Positions 1 to 12,359 of a stretch of DNA of 64,000 nucleotides are shown piece after piece. Both the position numbers and the translations under genes were made by a program. This stretch comes from Liolophura sinensis (lineage: Eukaryota > Mollusca > Polyplacophora > Chitonida > Chitonidae), in NCBI RefSeq assembly GCF_032854445.1, contig NC_088302.1, positions 26,501,080 through 26,565,079 of the forward strand, given 5' to 3'. How positions within the stretch are numbered: the first letter of the stretch is position 1; each line of letters opens with the position of its first letter. Below the pieces are notes generated by a model. That model did not search any database. It was given only the letters and a program-made list of their open reading frames with translations, and was not told the origin of the DNA.

Positions 1-1153
1 GTATATATAAACCAACAGAAACAAGATATAGACAGTGTTGTTTATGACATTTAAACGAGTAACTAACATGACTGAAGAGAATACACTGTATATTATAAAA
101 TCGCTAACATTTAGTATATACAGTAGTAATACACTTTATATATATGGAAGACGAAGTCAATGGTTATTTTCTGCAAGCTTCTGTGTACAAAGTTGTACAG
201 TGTCCCACCATGTTTGTATGTACATCGATTACGTTTATTAGGCAAAGAATTGGCCTTTCCGAAGTGAATAAGATGAAGACTTAAATATTAACGTCATTTT
301 TCAGTGCTATTAGTATATAAAAATACCATGTACACTTAAAATTTTAATACACGAAAGAGTTTCTCTCATTGATCAAGTCGTAAAATGAATCGTGCTTGCA
401 GACCTGTATCGCTTGATTAATGAGCGTGCATATTTTAGTACTGTTTAACGTTTGGGTATCCCTCGTATATAGCCTCGTATATATATATATATGCAGGGTT
501 TTCTCAAGATAAAATTATACTTCCTTCTCCAAAAAATTGAACTGAATTGAATATAAATAAAATAAATAGTAGTAAAAATACGTGTTGAACGTTTGGCCCA
601 ACATGTATGTTTTGGCTGAACGAGACGCAATTTTCCGCACTGATTAAGATATCTCTACGCAGTATAACTATTGTAGTGTGTGAAGTTTGGCTTCTCGCAG
701 GGTCTAAGGGACATAACCCGTACAGAGCAACAAGAACTCTCTCATGTTCAAGCTTTCACGGATCTCTATACTGACGGGGAGGCTTTTGTCGTCACATGCG
801 CACACTGGTAACACAGTGTGTAAAATGATCACTGTTTACAGTATGGTCTCTTGATGACTTGTGGTTTGCAGAATCCGAGTTTCTACAGGAATATGATATG
901 TTTCTCTTCATGCGGTCGAACCTCTTGTACAATGTGGTAGTAGTCTAAGTTGATTGTAACTAGCATGGCGACAACTGATGAAACATATGATCGACTGGTG
1001 CAAGAGGCCGATGGAAGTTACGGTTAAAATTAGTTGATGACTATTTTTGAAAAGAAAGCACCTACAATTTTTGTCATGCTATCATAAAGTTCTCGCTGCA
1101 GATATTTCAAGTATATTTCAATATTTCAGGTTATTTTCAAGTGTGAGGTGTGA
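1..1153. other. 3' flank of the non-alpha gene
   Basis: AT-rich DNA with a short (TA)n run near 480-492. No gene, clear poly(A) signal near the stop, or repeat family was recognised. Confidence 0.6.
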
Positions 1154-1893
1154 TCATATCGCGCCATCCATCGCCTCCATATTGGAACTTGCGCTCAGTT
1201 TGGGCATGATGCACATCATGGTCGTCAGCATGATGACCATAGCTATGAGAGATATTACAAAAGCACAACGATCGACCACATCCGCTACAAAATACCACTG
1301 TTCTCTAACAGCCGGTGCTACCGTATTTTTCCACTGGCGAACTTTGGGACGGCGATATGGGTATCGCAGAGTTGGTTTCCTGATCAAGCATTGGCGCCTA
1401 AACACTGCTGACGGAGGGGTACATGTGTTGGGCTGATCTTCTGAGCTGGTGATTATTTCCCCGTTTTCAGTACGGAATATGCCGAACTGACCCGACACCT
1501 GTCGATGAAATGTTGCATTTTTTTCATGCAATAAATGTTCGCGTTCTTTTTGAAACTGCCTGTCATACTCGTAAGTGTCGTTGTCGCTGGACATCGTATT
1601 GTCTGGATGAGAGTCTGGATTGTGGTGGACTTCGTTGTTTTCCGTGTGCTGATTCCGTGGCGCGGGGCGACGTCTGACGGGAGTTCGGTGCCTGCGCCCT
1701 TTGAACCTCAAGGAACCAATGGGATTGGCCAGAGGGGTCTTACAGAGGCACGTGACCGCCCTACATATACAGAGGATCCAGCGAGGAACCTTAGTACAGA
1801 ACCTTTCGTCACCTTGTTTCTTCAGGTTCATCACCAGCGTGGCAACTATCAAGGAAATGCCGTTCATCGACATCACAGCGAAGAGCAATAAGC
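1154..1893 (-). CDS. Non-alpha nAChR exon 6 (M3, cytoplasmic loop, M4, stop)
   Basis: Acceptor gttttgcag. Encodes residues 314-558 and TGA. M3 is LLLFAVMSMNGISLIVATLV. The cytoplasmic loop of about 180 residues holds a Cys-rich start (CICRAVTCLC), a basic stretch (RFKGRRHRTPVRRRP) and an acidic stretch. M4 begins after VVDR and is followed by a short tail ending MEAMDGAI. No convincing poly(A) signal was seen close to the stop. Confidence 0.88.
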
Positions 1894-4800
1894 CTGCAAA
1901 ACAGGTGAGAAAGTGAGGAAGTACTGAACTGGGGCTTCTTAATCTTTAGATATGAATGATCTACCCTTAGCACAAAAATGTTATTTACGCATTCCAAAAA
2001 AAGCTTATTTTATTTATTTTGAGATATTCCTATCGTTTAAACCGTCTACAGTACTTGTTACCCAAAGGCCACCAATTCGCGACGTTCTTGTCATTGTTCT
2101 CTTTTGAACTAAACAGAACTAAAGTGGGTTGATTGTCAGGATGAAGTGAATGTACTGATGAAATTTAGTACTACTACGACACCACAGAGGCTCAACCAGG
2201 CAGCCATCTATACCTACTAAAATATCAACAAAAATAGTAATAATATGTATTTTCATAAATTGTTTTCTGTTATGTTCTATTTACGCTACATATTATTGTA
2301 TTTACTAAGAAAAGAAAACAAAGAATAACATTCCAGTAACAGAATAGAGAGCTATAGCAATTAGATTGGTACATGCAATGCAAGTAACGAACTGGGTTGT
2401 TGATAGGCAAGAAAAAGACGAGCTACTTTTCAATGTGGAAAAAGTGGGTATGTCAGTTTCAGACAAGAGGAAACAGGAATTGTGTTGTCCAATTAGCCGA
2501 GGCTACACGGGCAACATGTAGTTATAGAGGAAGAAAAAGAAGAACACGAGTCGGCTTATTGTATATTACGGATAAGGAACCGGGTTGAAAAAGAGCCGAA
2601 CCATGCCATGAGGAATTAACTTGGATGTCGATCAGGGAAGGTACAGGGCATGCAGGCAAGGAACAAGAATGGCACGTATGAGGCAGTGGACAAGATAGTC
2701 ACAGGACTACTGGTAGGGAACAAGGTTGTAATAGGGTACAGTGGCGGGGAACAAGGTTCTCACAGGACTAGTGGTAGGGAACAAGGTTGTGACACTGGTC
2801 ACGGCACAGGTTGTAATGGTAGGGCACTACGTTGCCATATGAGATGGTAGCAAAGGTACAAGGATGCACATGTAATAGGTCATAAGGATGGCATGAGGAG
2901 AAAGAATGGTATAGGGCTGAGTCGCAGGAGAAAAACGTGGCATTGGGCACTACGGCAAGAAACAAGAATGTAATACGGCATAATTATGGCACAGCGATAA
3001 AGGATGACACTGGGCATGATGGAAGGGTACAAGGATAGCATATGGCATAGTAGCAGGGAACAAGGATGGTATAGGGCATGATGGCAGGAAACAAGGATGA
3101 CATGGGGTACTGTGGAAAGGAACAAGGTGGCACAGGGCATAATGATCGCACAGTAATAAAGGATGACAGAGGGCACAGTGATAGAAACAAGGATGGTGTA
3201 AGGCATGATGACAGGAAAGAAGGATGACATGGATTACTGTGGAAAGGAACAAGGATGCAATACGCATAATAATGGCACGGGGATAAAGGATGGCATATCG
3301 CATGATGGCAGGGAACAAGGATGTAATAGGGCAAAATGATGGCCCGGGGATAAAGGATGGCATATGGCATGGGAACAGGGAACATGGGTAGCACAGGGAA
3401 TGGTGGCAGCAACAAGGATGGCACAGGACACGAAAGTAAGAAAGACGAATGGCAGGAAGGATCTATGTAGACTAATATACCAGGAATCTAGGATGTCATG
3501 GGATATGGTGGCTGTAAACGAGGACAAGGAACAAAGATGACATAGGGCATGGTGGCGGGAAACAAGAATGGAGTAGGTACATGTATGGTGGAGGGGAACA
3601 AGGTTGTCATAGGGCATGGTGATAAGGAACAACAATAGGATAGGCATGGTGGCAGGGAACAACGATGGAAAAGGGGGCATGATGGCAAGGAACAAGGAGG
3701 GAATAGGACATGATGGCAAGGAACAAGGATGGAATAGGGCATGATGGCAGGGAAGAAGGATTGAATAGGACATGATGGCAGGGAACAAGGATGGAATAGG
3801 GCATGATGGCAGGGAAGAAGGATTGAATAGGACATGATGGCAGGGAACAAGGATGGAATAGGGCATGGTGGCAGGGAAGAAGGATTGTCATAGGGCATGG
3901 CGACATAGAACTGAGGTGTCACCAGACTTGTTGAGATGGAACTAGATTGTTCTACAAGACGGACAATAAGGCAGGAAACTGAGAATACCTATGGCAGGGA
4001 ATATTGCTGCCATAGGCGAAACATGTGGGAACTAGGGCATGTCATAGGGCATGTCATCATGAAACAAGGTTGATGCAGAGCAAGGATTGTCACTAGATTG
4101 TTACCGGGAAAGCCGATTCACAGGGAACTAGATTGTTACAGGAAAAGACGATCCGTGGGAAACTAGACTGTTACAGGAATAGACGACTATCAATAAACTA
4201 CACTGTAGGTTGATACAGGAAAATGCGACTCACAGGAAACTAGGTTATTACAGAAAAGACGACTCACAGGGAATTAAGCGGTTGCAAGGAAAGACAGACA
4301 AGACGTACCTAAAAGTGGCGGTGTATTAGACACGGGGATGTTTTCGGCAATCAGCAGCTGTAGGAAGTATAAGGTGAGGACGACTGTCAGCCCGATAGAC
4401 ACCTTCTCTCCGCGGTGTGAAGGTAGTAAATAAGACACCAGGGTCAGCAGACACAGTAGGAGGGTTGGCGTCACCACGATGTAGTCGTAATACTTAGACC
4501 GTCTTTTAAACTCTAGGTGTAAGCTAACCTGAGGTTGGGGACGGTCCCCCGGGCACTTGGAGCCGTCCAAGAGTGTTCGGCGGAGGGTCGTGGCCAGAAG
4601 GTCAAACTCACTATTCGTCACAAAGTTCGACATGTCTGGCTTGTCCGCCACTGCTATAAGATCCATCTGCTTGGCGTCATATATCCAAGAGCCAAACCTG
4701 ACCGAACACCGCTGCTGATCGTACGGAAAATAACGAACGTCAACGGAGCAAGAACTCTTCACCATGAGAGGAACATTCCAGCGCAGTTTTCCTGTGTACT

Positions 4801-7800
4801 CGGCTATAACTTTACTCGGCGTAACGTTGACGAATCCATCTTCGTGTCCACTCGCGCTGAGGAGAGAGTATTTAATCGGAACAAGTTTAAAAGCAAACCA
4901 TACTGATATCTTCACTGCACTGATCATACGTATCTCCAAGTTATACAATTTGCTGACAGACAACTGTGCAATAGTCTGGTTTGTCAAGTGTATATCAAGA
5001 TAAACCTGTAGGTCTGGAGGGTCGGGTATCTAACATTACTCATAGATGTAGGCGTCATGAGTAATCCGGTGTATGTCTATATAAAATATGCAACATATTA
5101 ACAAATTCCTAATCGGTGAGAGACTTTGCATGGAGCACTATTGGTGCAGTATGTTTTAACATTGCTTAGAACAGTCAAATAGGTTGTTATGCGATCATGT
5201 ATTTATTTATTTATTTATTTATTTATTTATTTGATTGGTGTTTTACGCCGTACTCAAGAATATTTCACTTATACGACGGCGGCCAGTATTATGGTGGGTG
5301 GAAACCCACGACAATCCGCAGGTTGCTGCAAGACTTTCCCACGTACGGCCGGAGAGGAAGCCAGCATGAGCTGGACTTGAACTCACAGCGACCGCATTGG
5401 TGAGAGGCTTTTGGGCGATCATGTATTGTGAAACTTTATAACATATGATTCGTACAAGGTCTCTTTTTGTTACGATTTATGTCAAGCAAGCATAAATATT
5501 GGACTAAATTTTTACCTTCTTCCATATCCATTTTGGACTTTTTTAAGGAATTATCTTCAGTACGGTTAAATATACTTGCAATATATCCTTTTCCAACTTA
5601 ATTGTTTACTGTGAAAAGATTCTAGAAATACAAAGTGTTATTAAATACACTGTGCAAAAGAAGTTAAACGTTATTGTTTAGGCTTGTGTACCGGTATGGA
5701 AAATCTTCTCATGGTACAACAGCAATAAAATGAAAAAAATAATATTGTCACGCACTCATGTACGTTTCCGGCCTCGTTCCTCATAATGAAACAGGACTGC
5801 ATGTCCATCATACTTCGCTGATAAAACGATTTACATTAACTTAAACCGAAACTTTGAAATGAACGATGCAGACTGTATATTGTGAAAATAAGATATAAGG
5901 GAACTGACGTGTTGAATATGTAGATATCGGGCACCCATATACTGTCAGGGGGAACAATCACGCGGGAGAGGTTTCCGTAATCCTCAGGCTCCCACTGTAG
6001 GCTCTCGTCAAACCATTCCTGCAGTACAAGCACATAAACAACACTTCAGTCACTGAGAATAACAATCCCCTTTGCCGCCCTACATATAGAAAGTAGTCCG
6101 TTGACAAAGAGAGACCGTCCCATAGAGTCTATAATACAAACAGTCTGACCAACCATAATAGTTTTGTGAATGTACGTTATAGTAAAGTGTGTCAATTTTA
6201 CCATGCATGCTACAGATTTCAAGCCAGGAAAGACTCACCAAAACATTTATTTATTTAATTTAATGTTTTTGGAGTGCATCAATAAGTTACTGAAGACTAT
6301 TTCATTTAAATGTAACGATTTATTTATTCATTTGATTGGTGTTCTACGCCGTCCTCAAGAATATTTCACTTATACGACGGCGGCCAGAATTATGGTGGTG
6401 GAGACCGGGCAGAGCCGGGGGGGAAACCACGACCATCCGCAGGTTGTTGCCAGACCTTTCCACTTACGGCCGAGAGGATACCAGCATGAGCTGGGCTTGA
6501 ACTTACAGCGACCGCATTGGTGAGAGACTGCTGGGTCATCGCGCTGCGCTAGCGCGCTAACCAAATGAGCCACGGGGGCCCCCTTAAACGGTAGTCAGGT
6601 TTATGGGTAGGGCAAACGAGAGAATCTGCAACATATTCTTGGTTAATGACGTAAGGGATTTCGACGAAAACAACCTGACCGCTCGATGACACACATATGA
6701 AATGTATAGTAATAAAGAGCTAACAATCCTTTCAGCGACCAGAAACAATACACAATAAAACTGCAAGATTAATAGAAAATCAACGCGATGAACATTCTCA
6801 ATTTTAATCTATTGCGCCATTTTACGTATTATCGTTTTATTACATTTATTCTGGATTTAACCAGAAATTCAAAAAGCACAGATTATAATTAGTACAACAG
6901 TATAGATGTATCTTTAAATCCCACAAACACCCTAAAATGTGCATTTCGCAGTCTACAAATGTGTTTTATTACCAGACTTCGGCACACGCGTTTAGCATAC
7001 CTCATAAATCCAGAGGGCCGTGGATAAGATTTGATTTCGTTCATCCTGAAAAATGAAAACACAGGTTACGTTGTTACAGTGCCAATAACATTATGTCGAG
7101 ATAGGTATTGCATACTTTACTGATAGAGAAGTCTGACAGAATGAAACAATACTGTACTATCTGAGCGGTCCTTGTACACGTATATTTATATATTATATAT
7201 TTTTATTCAAATGTGCTCTGCACCTATGTCTACATTATTAGTTAGGCTATATGACGACATTATATGGCGTCCGTTAATATTTAAATATTATCGAAATATC
7301 TACCCGCTTACCCCCAGAAGGGCGTCATGTAACGAATTGTCCACCATAGAGAGCATTTTTGAGATATAAAACTGAAGAAATCTGGTACTAACCAGGGCAG
7401 GCCGACTGCTTGCTCGGAGTTGTGTTGTCTCCCATCGCGAATTTTTAGTGGGCAATAAAATAAAATCCTTAAATTTGTACAGTCCGTGTCGGTATTGTAG
7501 TTCAGGGCTTTCCGACGTCGAAAGAAGGTTGTAATCGATGTTATTTTCTGTTAATATTATTGTTCACTAACTGCATCAGACAGTTATTAAACGTCGGAGC
7601 TGTCATGTTTCTGTCAGTGGCAGAGGAGCCAAAGCAATCATAGTCACTAATCAGTTGATTTAGGTCAGCCAAGGTTAGGATTATAGTGTTAATCAAATGA
7701 AACGCGCGATGAGGCTCTGGCATTTTTTATTTCGGGAGAGAAGATGTCGATTTGGGTAACGATGCGGGAAGTACAGTACTCAGTAGGGGAAATCTCGGCA

Positions 7801-9806
7801 CTCAGCAATCAGTCCGCCCATCTCAAATTTCCCTCGTTCACGACCAACACGGTGATGTTGTTATCAACAGGCAGGGTCGAAAATGATTGATTTGTGTCCG
7901 GACACAGGAGCTTCTGGACGGTGATTTAACTACATGGAGAAATCACGAAGACATTAAAAGGATAAAGATTTATGTAGTCCCATCCTGTTTTCAGTCCTTA
8001 AACCAAGGCAAAAGTGACCTAGGGCTTTACTGTATCTTTCTGGAGGAAATCCTTTAAAAGATTTCAAGTGTCCTTTTCATCAAAGTAGGAACAAAAATTA
8101 TCGCAGCCTGCCCATTAGATTTTCTTTTCGTATTTCCGCAATAACACTTACCCATTTTGCCACATTTTTTTTATTACTGCGAAACAAAAAACGTTTCATT
8201 TTTTTCCGACGTCGGTCATCATCAAAACAGACGACAAAATTTTTGTTCAAGCAAAGTACTCTCCCTTTTTGTTTACATTTTGCACCTGCGCGTCTGGCGT
8301 TGACTCCAGGATATATTCGCGCGAGATGCCTTCCTTCCGGAGGTATATGGGAACTGGTGTAACCCCGGAGTTACGTTATATTCGGTCTCGTGTGTTTGGT
8401 ATAGATCAATAGAATTGTTCCTGAATGGTGATAAATGCTGCTAGAAAATTCGGCTGAATGGCCCGTTTCATATTTCCATCAGTGTTAACACCCAACCCTA
8501 CTGATGCCGAATCTCTTTACTGTTGTCACGGTCCCATCAGTTTCACTTAACAGTCGTTTCTATTCACTTCTCACACTGGGCATAAACAAAAATTATGACT
8601 AAAATAGAAATACATAGCAGAAAATAATGGCGAGTCCGCATGAAACAATACCGGATTTAATCACCCTGAGTAACACGCCCTTAGCAACCGTTTCAGTAAC
8701 TCGACTCCACACACTTTAGCCCAGTACAGGTTTCACCTATCAGGTTCAATGACACGACCAGTCAGGTTAAACCTGCAGTTACCGGTTCAGTTTCTATTTT
8801 TCTTTAAAAATTCTTCAATTTTCTTTTAGGTTACACCTACCAGTTCCAGTTGTACAATCACTTATGCCTGGTAGAAGATATTACTTACCAGGTCCAGTAT
8901 TTGGTTAAGACAGACACCGAATCTGACCGTGACAACAGAGCTGGCATTTTGAACAGGCCGGGTAATATAGGTGTATGCTTCCAGCAAATCCTTCACCAGC
9001 TTCTTTTCCAGGCTGTCAGCCTGGTCAACATAATCAGCTAGGAGATGATCTGCGTAAGAAATAGTGATAGTTAAATGCATATGTATTAATGGTAAAATAG
9101 GGTGACTACGAACGGGTAATTGACATCGTAGGAGCCCTGACACTGGTATATGTATCACACGTTAGTGCTCCGACGGTAATTAGCATCATTGGGGCCCTGA
9201 CACGGGTATAGGTATCACGCGTTAGTGCTCCGACGGTAATTGACATCGTTGGGGCCCTGACACGGGTATGGGTATCACACGTTAGTGCTCCGACGGTAAT
9301 TGACATCACTGGGGCCTTGATACGGGTATAGATATCACACGGTAATTGACAAGGGAATACATATGACATAGTACTCCGACAACGAGGCTTGGTGGTGGGG
9401 GTGAACAGATTCTATCTGATGTACTTGCACAATCGTTTATAAAATGCAGTTTATGTCAGATGAGACCATAAACGAAAACACCGCCCTTCGTACTCGACAC
9501 ACGTTTACCTCCTGACATAAGGCAACGATCGCGCGAGCAGGAAATGGATTCGAGCACGTGACATCATTTTATATAATGATGATGATGTAATTAAAACGTT
9601 AGCTAAAGGGCAAGGCGCAGTTAAGAAGTGATGGCATGCATATGGCAAATGATAGTGTTAAGCCCAAATTCCACTTTCGGAATAAAATCTACGACGTATA
9701 TATCAATATATATGATAGCGTGTAATGTCTTACCATGCGACTGAACGACCCACAAAGACATCCCTGCTGCTATCAGGACCGCTAGTCGCACATTCTCCGA
9801 CACCAT
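1154..9806 (-). CDS. nAChR subunit, non-alpha type (six-exon gene, full span)
   Basis: Spliced CDS of 73+161+45+110+548+740 bp gives 558 aa. It encodes a Cys-loop (pentameric ligand-gated) channel subunit of the plasma membrane. Seen: hydrophobic signal peptide (1-24); extracellular domain with Cys-loop C166-C180 (13 residues between), loop B W187 and loop D W90; M1 about 252-274; M2 about 282-300 after GEK; M3 about 314-333; long cytoplasmic loop (about 335-515); M4 about 522-542. M2 keeps Glu at -1' (E280), Leu at 9' (L290) and Glu at 20' (E301), the pattern of cation-selective nAChRs. Loop C has a single Cys (C231) instead of a CC pair, and the loop A Tyr is Phe (F128), so it is a non-alpha subunit that probably cannot form the principal agonist face. 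Every intron is GT-AG and all phases join. It lies 17.9 kb downstream of a related alpha gene in the same orientation. Exact paralogue group unknown. Confidence 0.9.
2640..4290. repeat. Degenerate minisatellite filling intron 5 of the non-alpha gene
   Basis: Tandem units of about 31 bp built on gggcatgatggcagggaaca plus aggatggaata. The clearest part is 3600-3900, where two variant 31-bp units alternate as a 62-bp higher-order repeat. A related 33-bp variant (actagattgttacaggaaaa) runs from about 4080 to 4290. The sense strand of the gene is pyrimidine-rich. Long minus-strand ORFs here (up to 210 codons, rich in MPYSILVPCHHA-like motifs) are repeat artefacts. Confidence 0.95.
4309..4856 (-). 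CDS. Non-alpha nAChR exon 5 (Cys-loop, M1, M2)
   Basis: Acceptor tctcctcag, donor gtacgt (phase 1). Encodes residues 131-312: Cys-loop C166-C180, FGSW loop B (W187), degenerate loop C around C231, pre-M1 KRRSKYYDY, M1, GEK and M2. The donor sits only about 15 bp from the edge of the intronic minisatellite. Confidence 0.92.
5204..5414 (-). mobile_element. tRNA-derived SINE, 5'-truncated, with 13-bp target-site duplication
   Basis: Reverse-oriented copy with the AAAT-repeat tail at the low-coordinate end, the tail module (gattggtgttttacgccgta), the central ccgcaggttgctg block and the B-box region (tgaactcacagcgaccgcat); the A-box head is missing. The 13 bases gcgatcatgtatt lie at 5191-5203 and again at 5415-5427. 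In intron 4 of the non-alpha gene. Confidence 0.93.
5909..6018 (-). CDS. Non-alpha nAChR exon 4 (110 bp)
   Basis: Encodes residues 94-129, beginning EWFDESLQWEPEDY and ending WVPDIYIFN (loop A). Acceptor tactgcag, donor gtcagt (phase 2). The loop A tyrosine of agonist-binding subunits is Phe128 here. N109 lies in an NLS sequon. The 110-bp length equals the alpha gene. Confidence 0.9.
6318..6583 (-). mobile_element. tRNA-derived SINE, full length
   Basis: Reads on the minus strand from a tRNA-like head (ggggcccccgtggctcattt ggttagcgcgctagcgcagc), through the B-box-like region and central block, to the gtaaaacaccaatcaaat-type tail. In intron 3 of the non-alpha gene. Confidence 0.93.
7001..7045 (-). 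CDS. Non-alpha nAChR exon 3 (45 bp)
   Basis: Encodes DERNQILSTALWIYE (79-93), the counterpart of the DEKNQ...W... strand carrying the loop D tryptophan (W90). Acceptor tttttcag, donor gtatgc. The 45-bp length and phase 0 on both sides equal the alpha gene and the conserved nAChR exon structure of vertebrates. Too short to show as a long ORF. Confidence 0.9.
7046..8888. other. Intron 2 of the non-alpha gene
   Basis: No exon, SINE or tandem repeat recognised. T-rich patches lie near 8165-8210. Confidence 0.6.
8889..9049 (-). CDS. Non-alpha nAChR exon 2
   Basis: Acceptor ttacgcag, donor gtaagt. Encodes residues 25-78, the N-terminal helix and first strand. The RPVQNASSVVTVRFG segment matches the family pattern RPV.N.S.PV.V..G, and N59 is a likely N-glycosylation site (NAS). 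An extra cysteine (C71) sits in the VCLNQILDL strand. Confidence 0.9.
9116..9355. repeat. 60-bp tandem repeat, about 3.8 copies
   Basis: Exact 60-bp period carrying ggggccctgacacgggtat and cacgttagtgctccgacggt. It lies in intron 1 of the non-alpha gene, starting 67 bp upstream of the exon 2 acceptor. Confidence 0.95.
9734..9806 (-). CDS. Non-alpha nAChR exon 1 (signal peptide)
   Basis: The ATG at 9806 opens 24 codons with hydrophobic core LAVLIAAGMSLWVV, a typical signal peptide. The exon ends CAT G with donor gtaaga (phase 1), joining exon 2 to make Asp25. The same exon content and phase occur in the alpha gene, which supports this start. Confidence 0.8.
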
Positions 9807-12154
9807 ACTGCCTTGGGCCTCTGAAAGCCTTCCGTAACGACCAGCTGGCAGCTGAAGATGAGAGAAGTCTCGGAATTAAACTAGATGAAAACAAGATGAA
9901 TTGCTAAACACTGAACAACCGGCGGTATTCCTTGATGGAAAAAGCCGATACATGAACGCGAAGCTACAGAGCAATGGCGGATAGACAGTGTGAAGGACGT
10001 GAAGATACGGTGGCCACTGTAAAGAAACAGTCTCTGAGAACGTGGAATTTCTCCACGTCAGATACGATTTCAAAACACTGCCATGCTCCAGTGAGGTCAG
10101 TGATTGGCACAGTAAAGTGATAATCTATCCAGAAGTGTTAATAACGGTGTGGACAGAAAAAAACAGCCTTACCGAACGTTGTCTCTGTTAGGTCACAATC
10201 TAGCGTCCAGTTCTACATCAGTTCGTACAGGCAGAATTTCTCCGGGCGAATCTGTTATTGATTTTGCCGTGTGCTGTTCTCAGCTTCCTCAGCCCGGTAG
10301 TCGTATAGCCTGGCGTTTAGCCGCGAGAGTTAGGCGTAATTACCCCGCAGCTCGATATAATGGCATAGATTCAGCTGCCAGATGGCAACTCGCCTCATAA
10401 CCGAATACTTCTTGATGTTCCAGCAAACGTGTACATATTGACTCGCAGTAATTAAGTTTACCGCTGGCTTTATGCGTGCCCTGATCCTGTTTTGGCACTG
10501 ATGTATACATTTGCACAATTGAGAGGAATTTTATCCAATGTGCAGTACTATAAGGAGACTTTTTAAGGACTCGCCACAAGGTTGCATATACAACGCAGGT
10601 TTTACATCGCGCTGAATTTGTCAGAACGAAAGGGAGCAGATGGTAGTCAGTATGGAGGCTTTGTTTTGAATTACTCTTGTGTTTCCACACCAGAAGGTGG
10701 AAACGTTGTTTATATGGACTCTCTAAGAAGCAATACTTTGTTAAGAGAAATACATGTAATAATAAACGGAATAGTTGGTTATTAAGACGGTGCGTTGTAC
10801 ATGTTAAATGCACTCTTGGTGCTTCAGAAGTTCTCTTGTAAAAATTAACCAGTTTGATTGGTTTTGGCCGTGGGAACAATGATTAAACGTGTCGTCTATT
10901 AAAATAATTGTATTACCGAAAACACAGCCGTTTTTCGCAGTCTGAAATATTATGAATGATACTTGACAATTTTATTAAATTTAAACACTTTAGTGTATCG
11001 GAAAGAAATGTCAGTGAAATGCCAATATGATGACAATACTAAACGTATAATTACGTTAAGTAATACTTTAAAGTAGCTTCACTCAGCTTTGAAACGTTTT
11101 CAGAAGGACGAAACAAAGGACACTGAGTGTGACGAGAATGAGCGACTGATAATGTCACTGTTTTTAATACATGCATCATCAGGGTGATTGTACAGATACA
11201 ACTGTGCAGCGGTATGGGGCATCGGATCAAGGACTGAGGCTACAGCTGAATACAGTTGAAACTCACGAGAGTGAAAGTCTTGCTTTAGCGCCCTGAACGA
11301 TATAGACACAATGTGTGAAATAGCTACAGCTGATAAAATACAGGCATTCAGTGAAAGTATACTGCTTTCAAATCGTCAAACAAATGAGAAAACAGAATAA
11401 TACACAGGGAACTTATCACGGGCTGAGATAAACGCAGTAGAAACAATAAAGAAACCCATAATGCTAGGTCACGGAGTAAGAACTCAACAAAGCCTCTCTT
11501 TTTAATTTTGCTCCGACCGAATGTTTGTTTATATTAGATATTAAATGTTAGATATTTTAACATATGTTAGTTTAAGTTTAAGTAGATATTCGTAATTCAA
11601 AGGCTATACATCTGTATGGCAGATATACTGCGATTAAACTCTTCATTATATTTGACACAAGGGCTAAAAATCGGTGCTTTGAGATAACATGACGTGTGAA
11701 CCGTAATCCACAGCTGACCCAACAATAGTATTTAGCATTTATGTGAAACAGTTCTATCTAGATAAATACCTTCTCAAGGACTGAGGCCTCTTAAACTTTA
11801 GACTTTAATGATGAACGGAAAAATATAATAACAAACTTTGCATCTTCGGGGGAAACATCTTATTGTGCATGCGCAATCATACAAAAAACAAAATCGTCAG
11901 AAATGTGCATCTAATAATTCAAATCTAATCTGTAAATATATCTCATGATACGTTACTGCTCAGTGTTGTGATGTTAAATATACTGAAATTAAACAGGAAT
12001 CTTCATGTATACATTAATATGGTTCCTCCGTTTGACTCTCATTTTGATTCTCGCTTGGCTTGTGTAGAGATAGGTCAGGAAATTTTCGTAAAATATGGAT
12101 GGTTTTCATGAATTGTACAGATCTAGCTGCTGTCGCCATGTAATACTCTCATAT
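9807..12154. other. Upstream flank of the non-alpha gene
   Basis: Would hold the promoter and 5' leader. No TATA box at a sensible distance from the ATG was seen. A minus-strand run without stops (10340-10879, 179 codons) starts with TTG and has no recognisable domain. Confidence 0.5.
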
Positions 12155-12168
12155 ATATCAGCATCACC

Positions 12169-12359
12169 CCAATGCGGTCGCTGTGAGTTCAAGTCCAGCT
12201 CATGCTAGCTCCCTCTCCGGCCGTAAGTGGGAGGGTTTGACAGAAACCTGCGGATGGTCGTGGGTTCCCTCCGGGCTCCGCCCGGTTTCTGCCGCCGTCG
12301 AATAAGTGAAATATTCTTGAGTACGGCGTAAAACACCAAACAAATAAATAAATAAATAA
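12169..12359 (+). mobile_element. tRNA-derived SINE, 5'-truncated, with 14-bp target-site duplication
   Basis: Begins inside the tRNA-like head (caatgcggtcgctgtgagtt) and ends in an AAAT repeat. atatcagcatcacc occurs at 12155-12168 and again at 12360-12373, an exact duplication. Intergenic. Confidence 0.95.

Noticed and set aside
1047-1916. Plus-strand ORFs overlapping 1047-1916
   Set aside because: Shadows of the minus-strand terminal exon of the non-alpha receptor.
2768-3922. Several long minus-strand ORFs (up to 210 codons) rich in Cys, His, Pro and Ser
   Set aside because: They are translations of the 31-bp minisatellite in different frames; the repeat period, not coding selection, keeps them open.
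6541-6583. tRNA gene-like sequence (also at 18978 and 42331)
   Set aside because: These are SINE heads: followed by the SINE body and unable to form a proper mature tRNA cloverleaf.
9116-9355. Regular 60-bp repeat resembling a CRISPR array
   Set aside because: The whole unit repeats without unique spacers, it sits in a eukaryotic intron, and there are no cas genes.
10340-10879. 179-codon minus-strand ORF upstream of the non-alpha gene
   Set aside because: Starts with TTG, no domain or signal peptide recognised, and no splice joining to exon 1 is needed. Probably chance.
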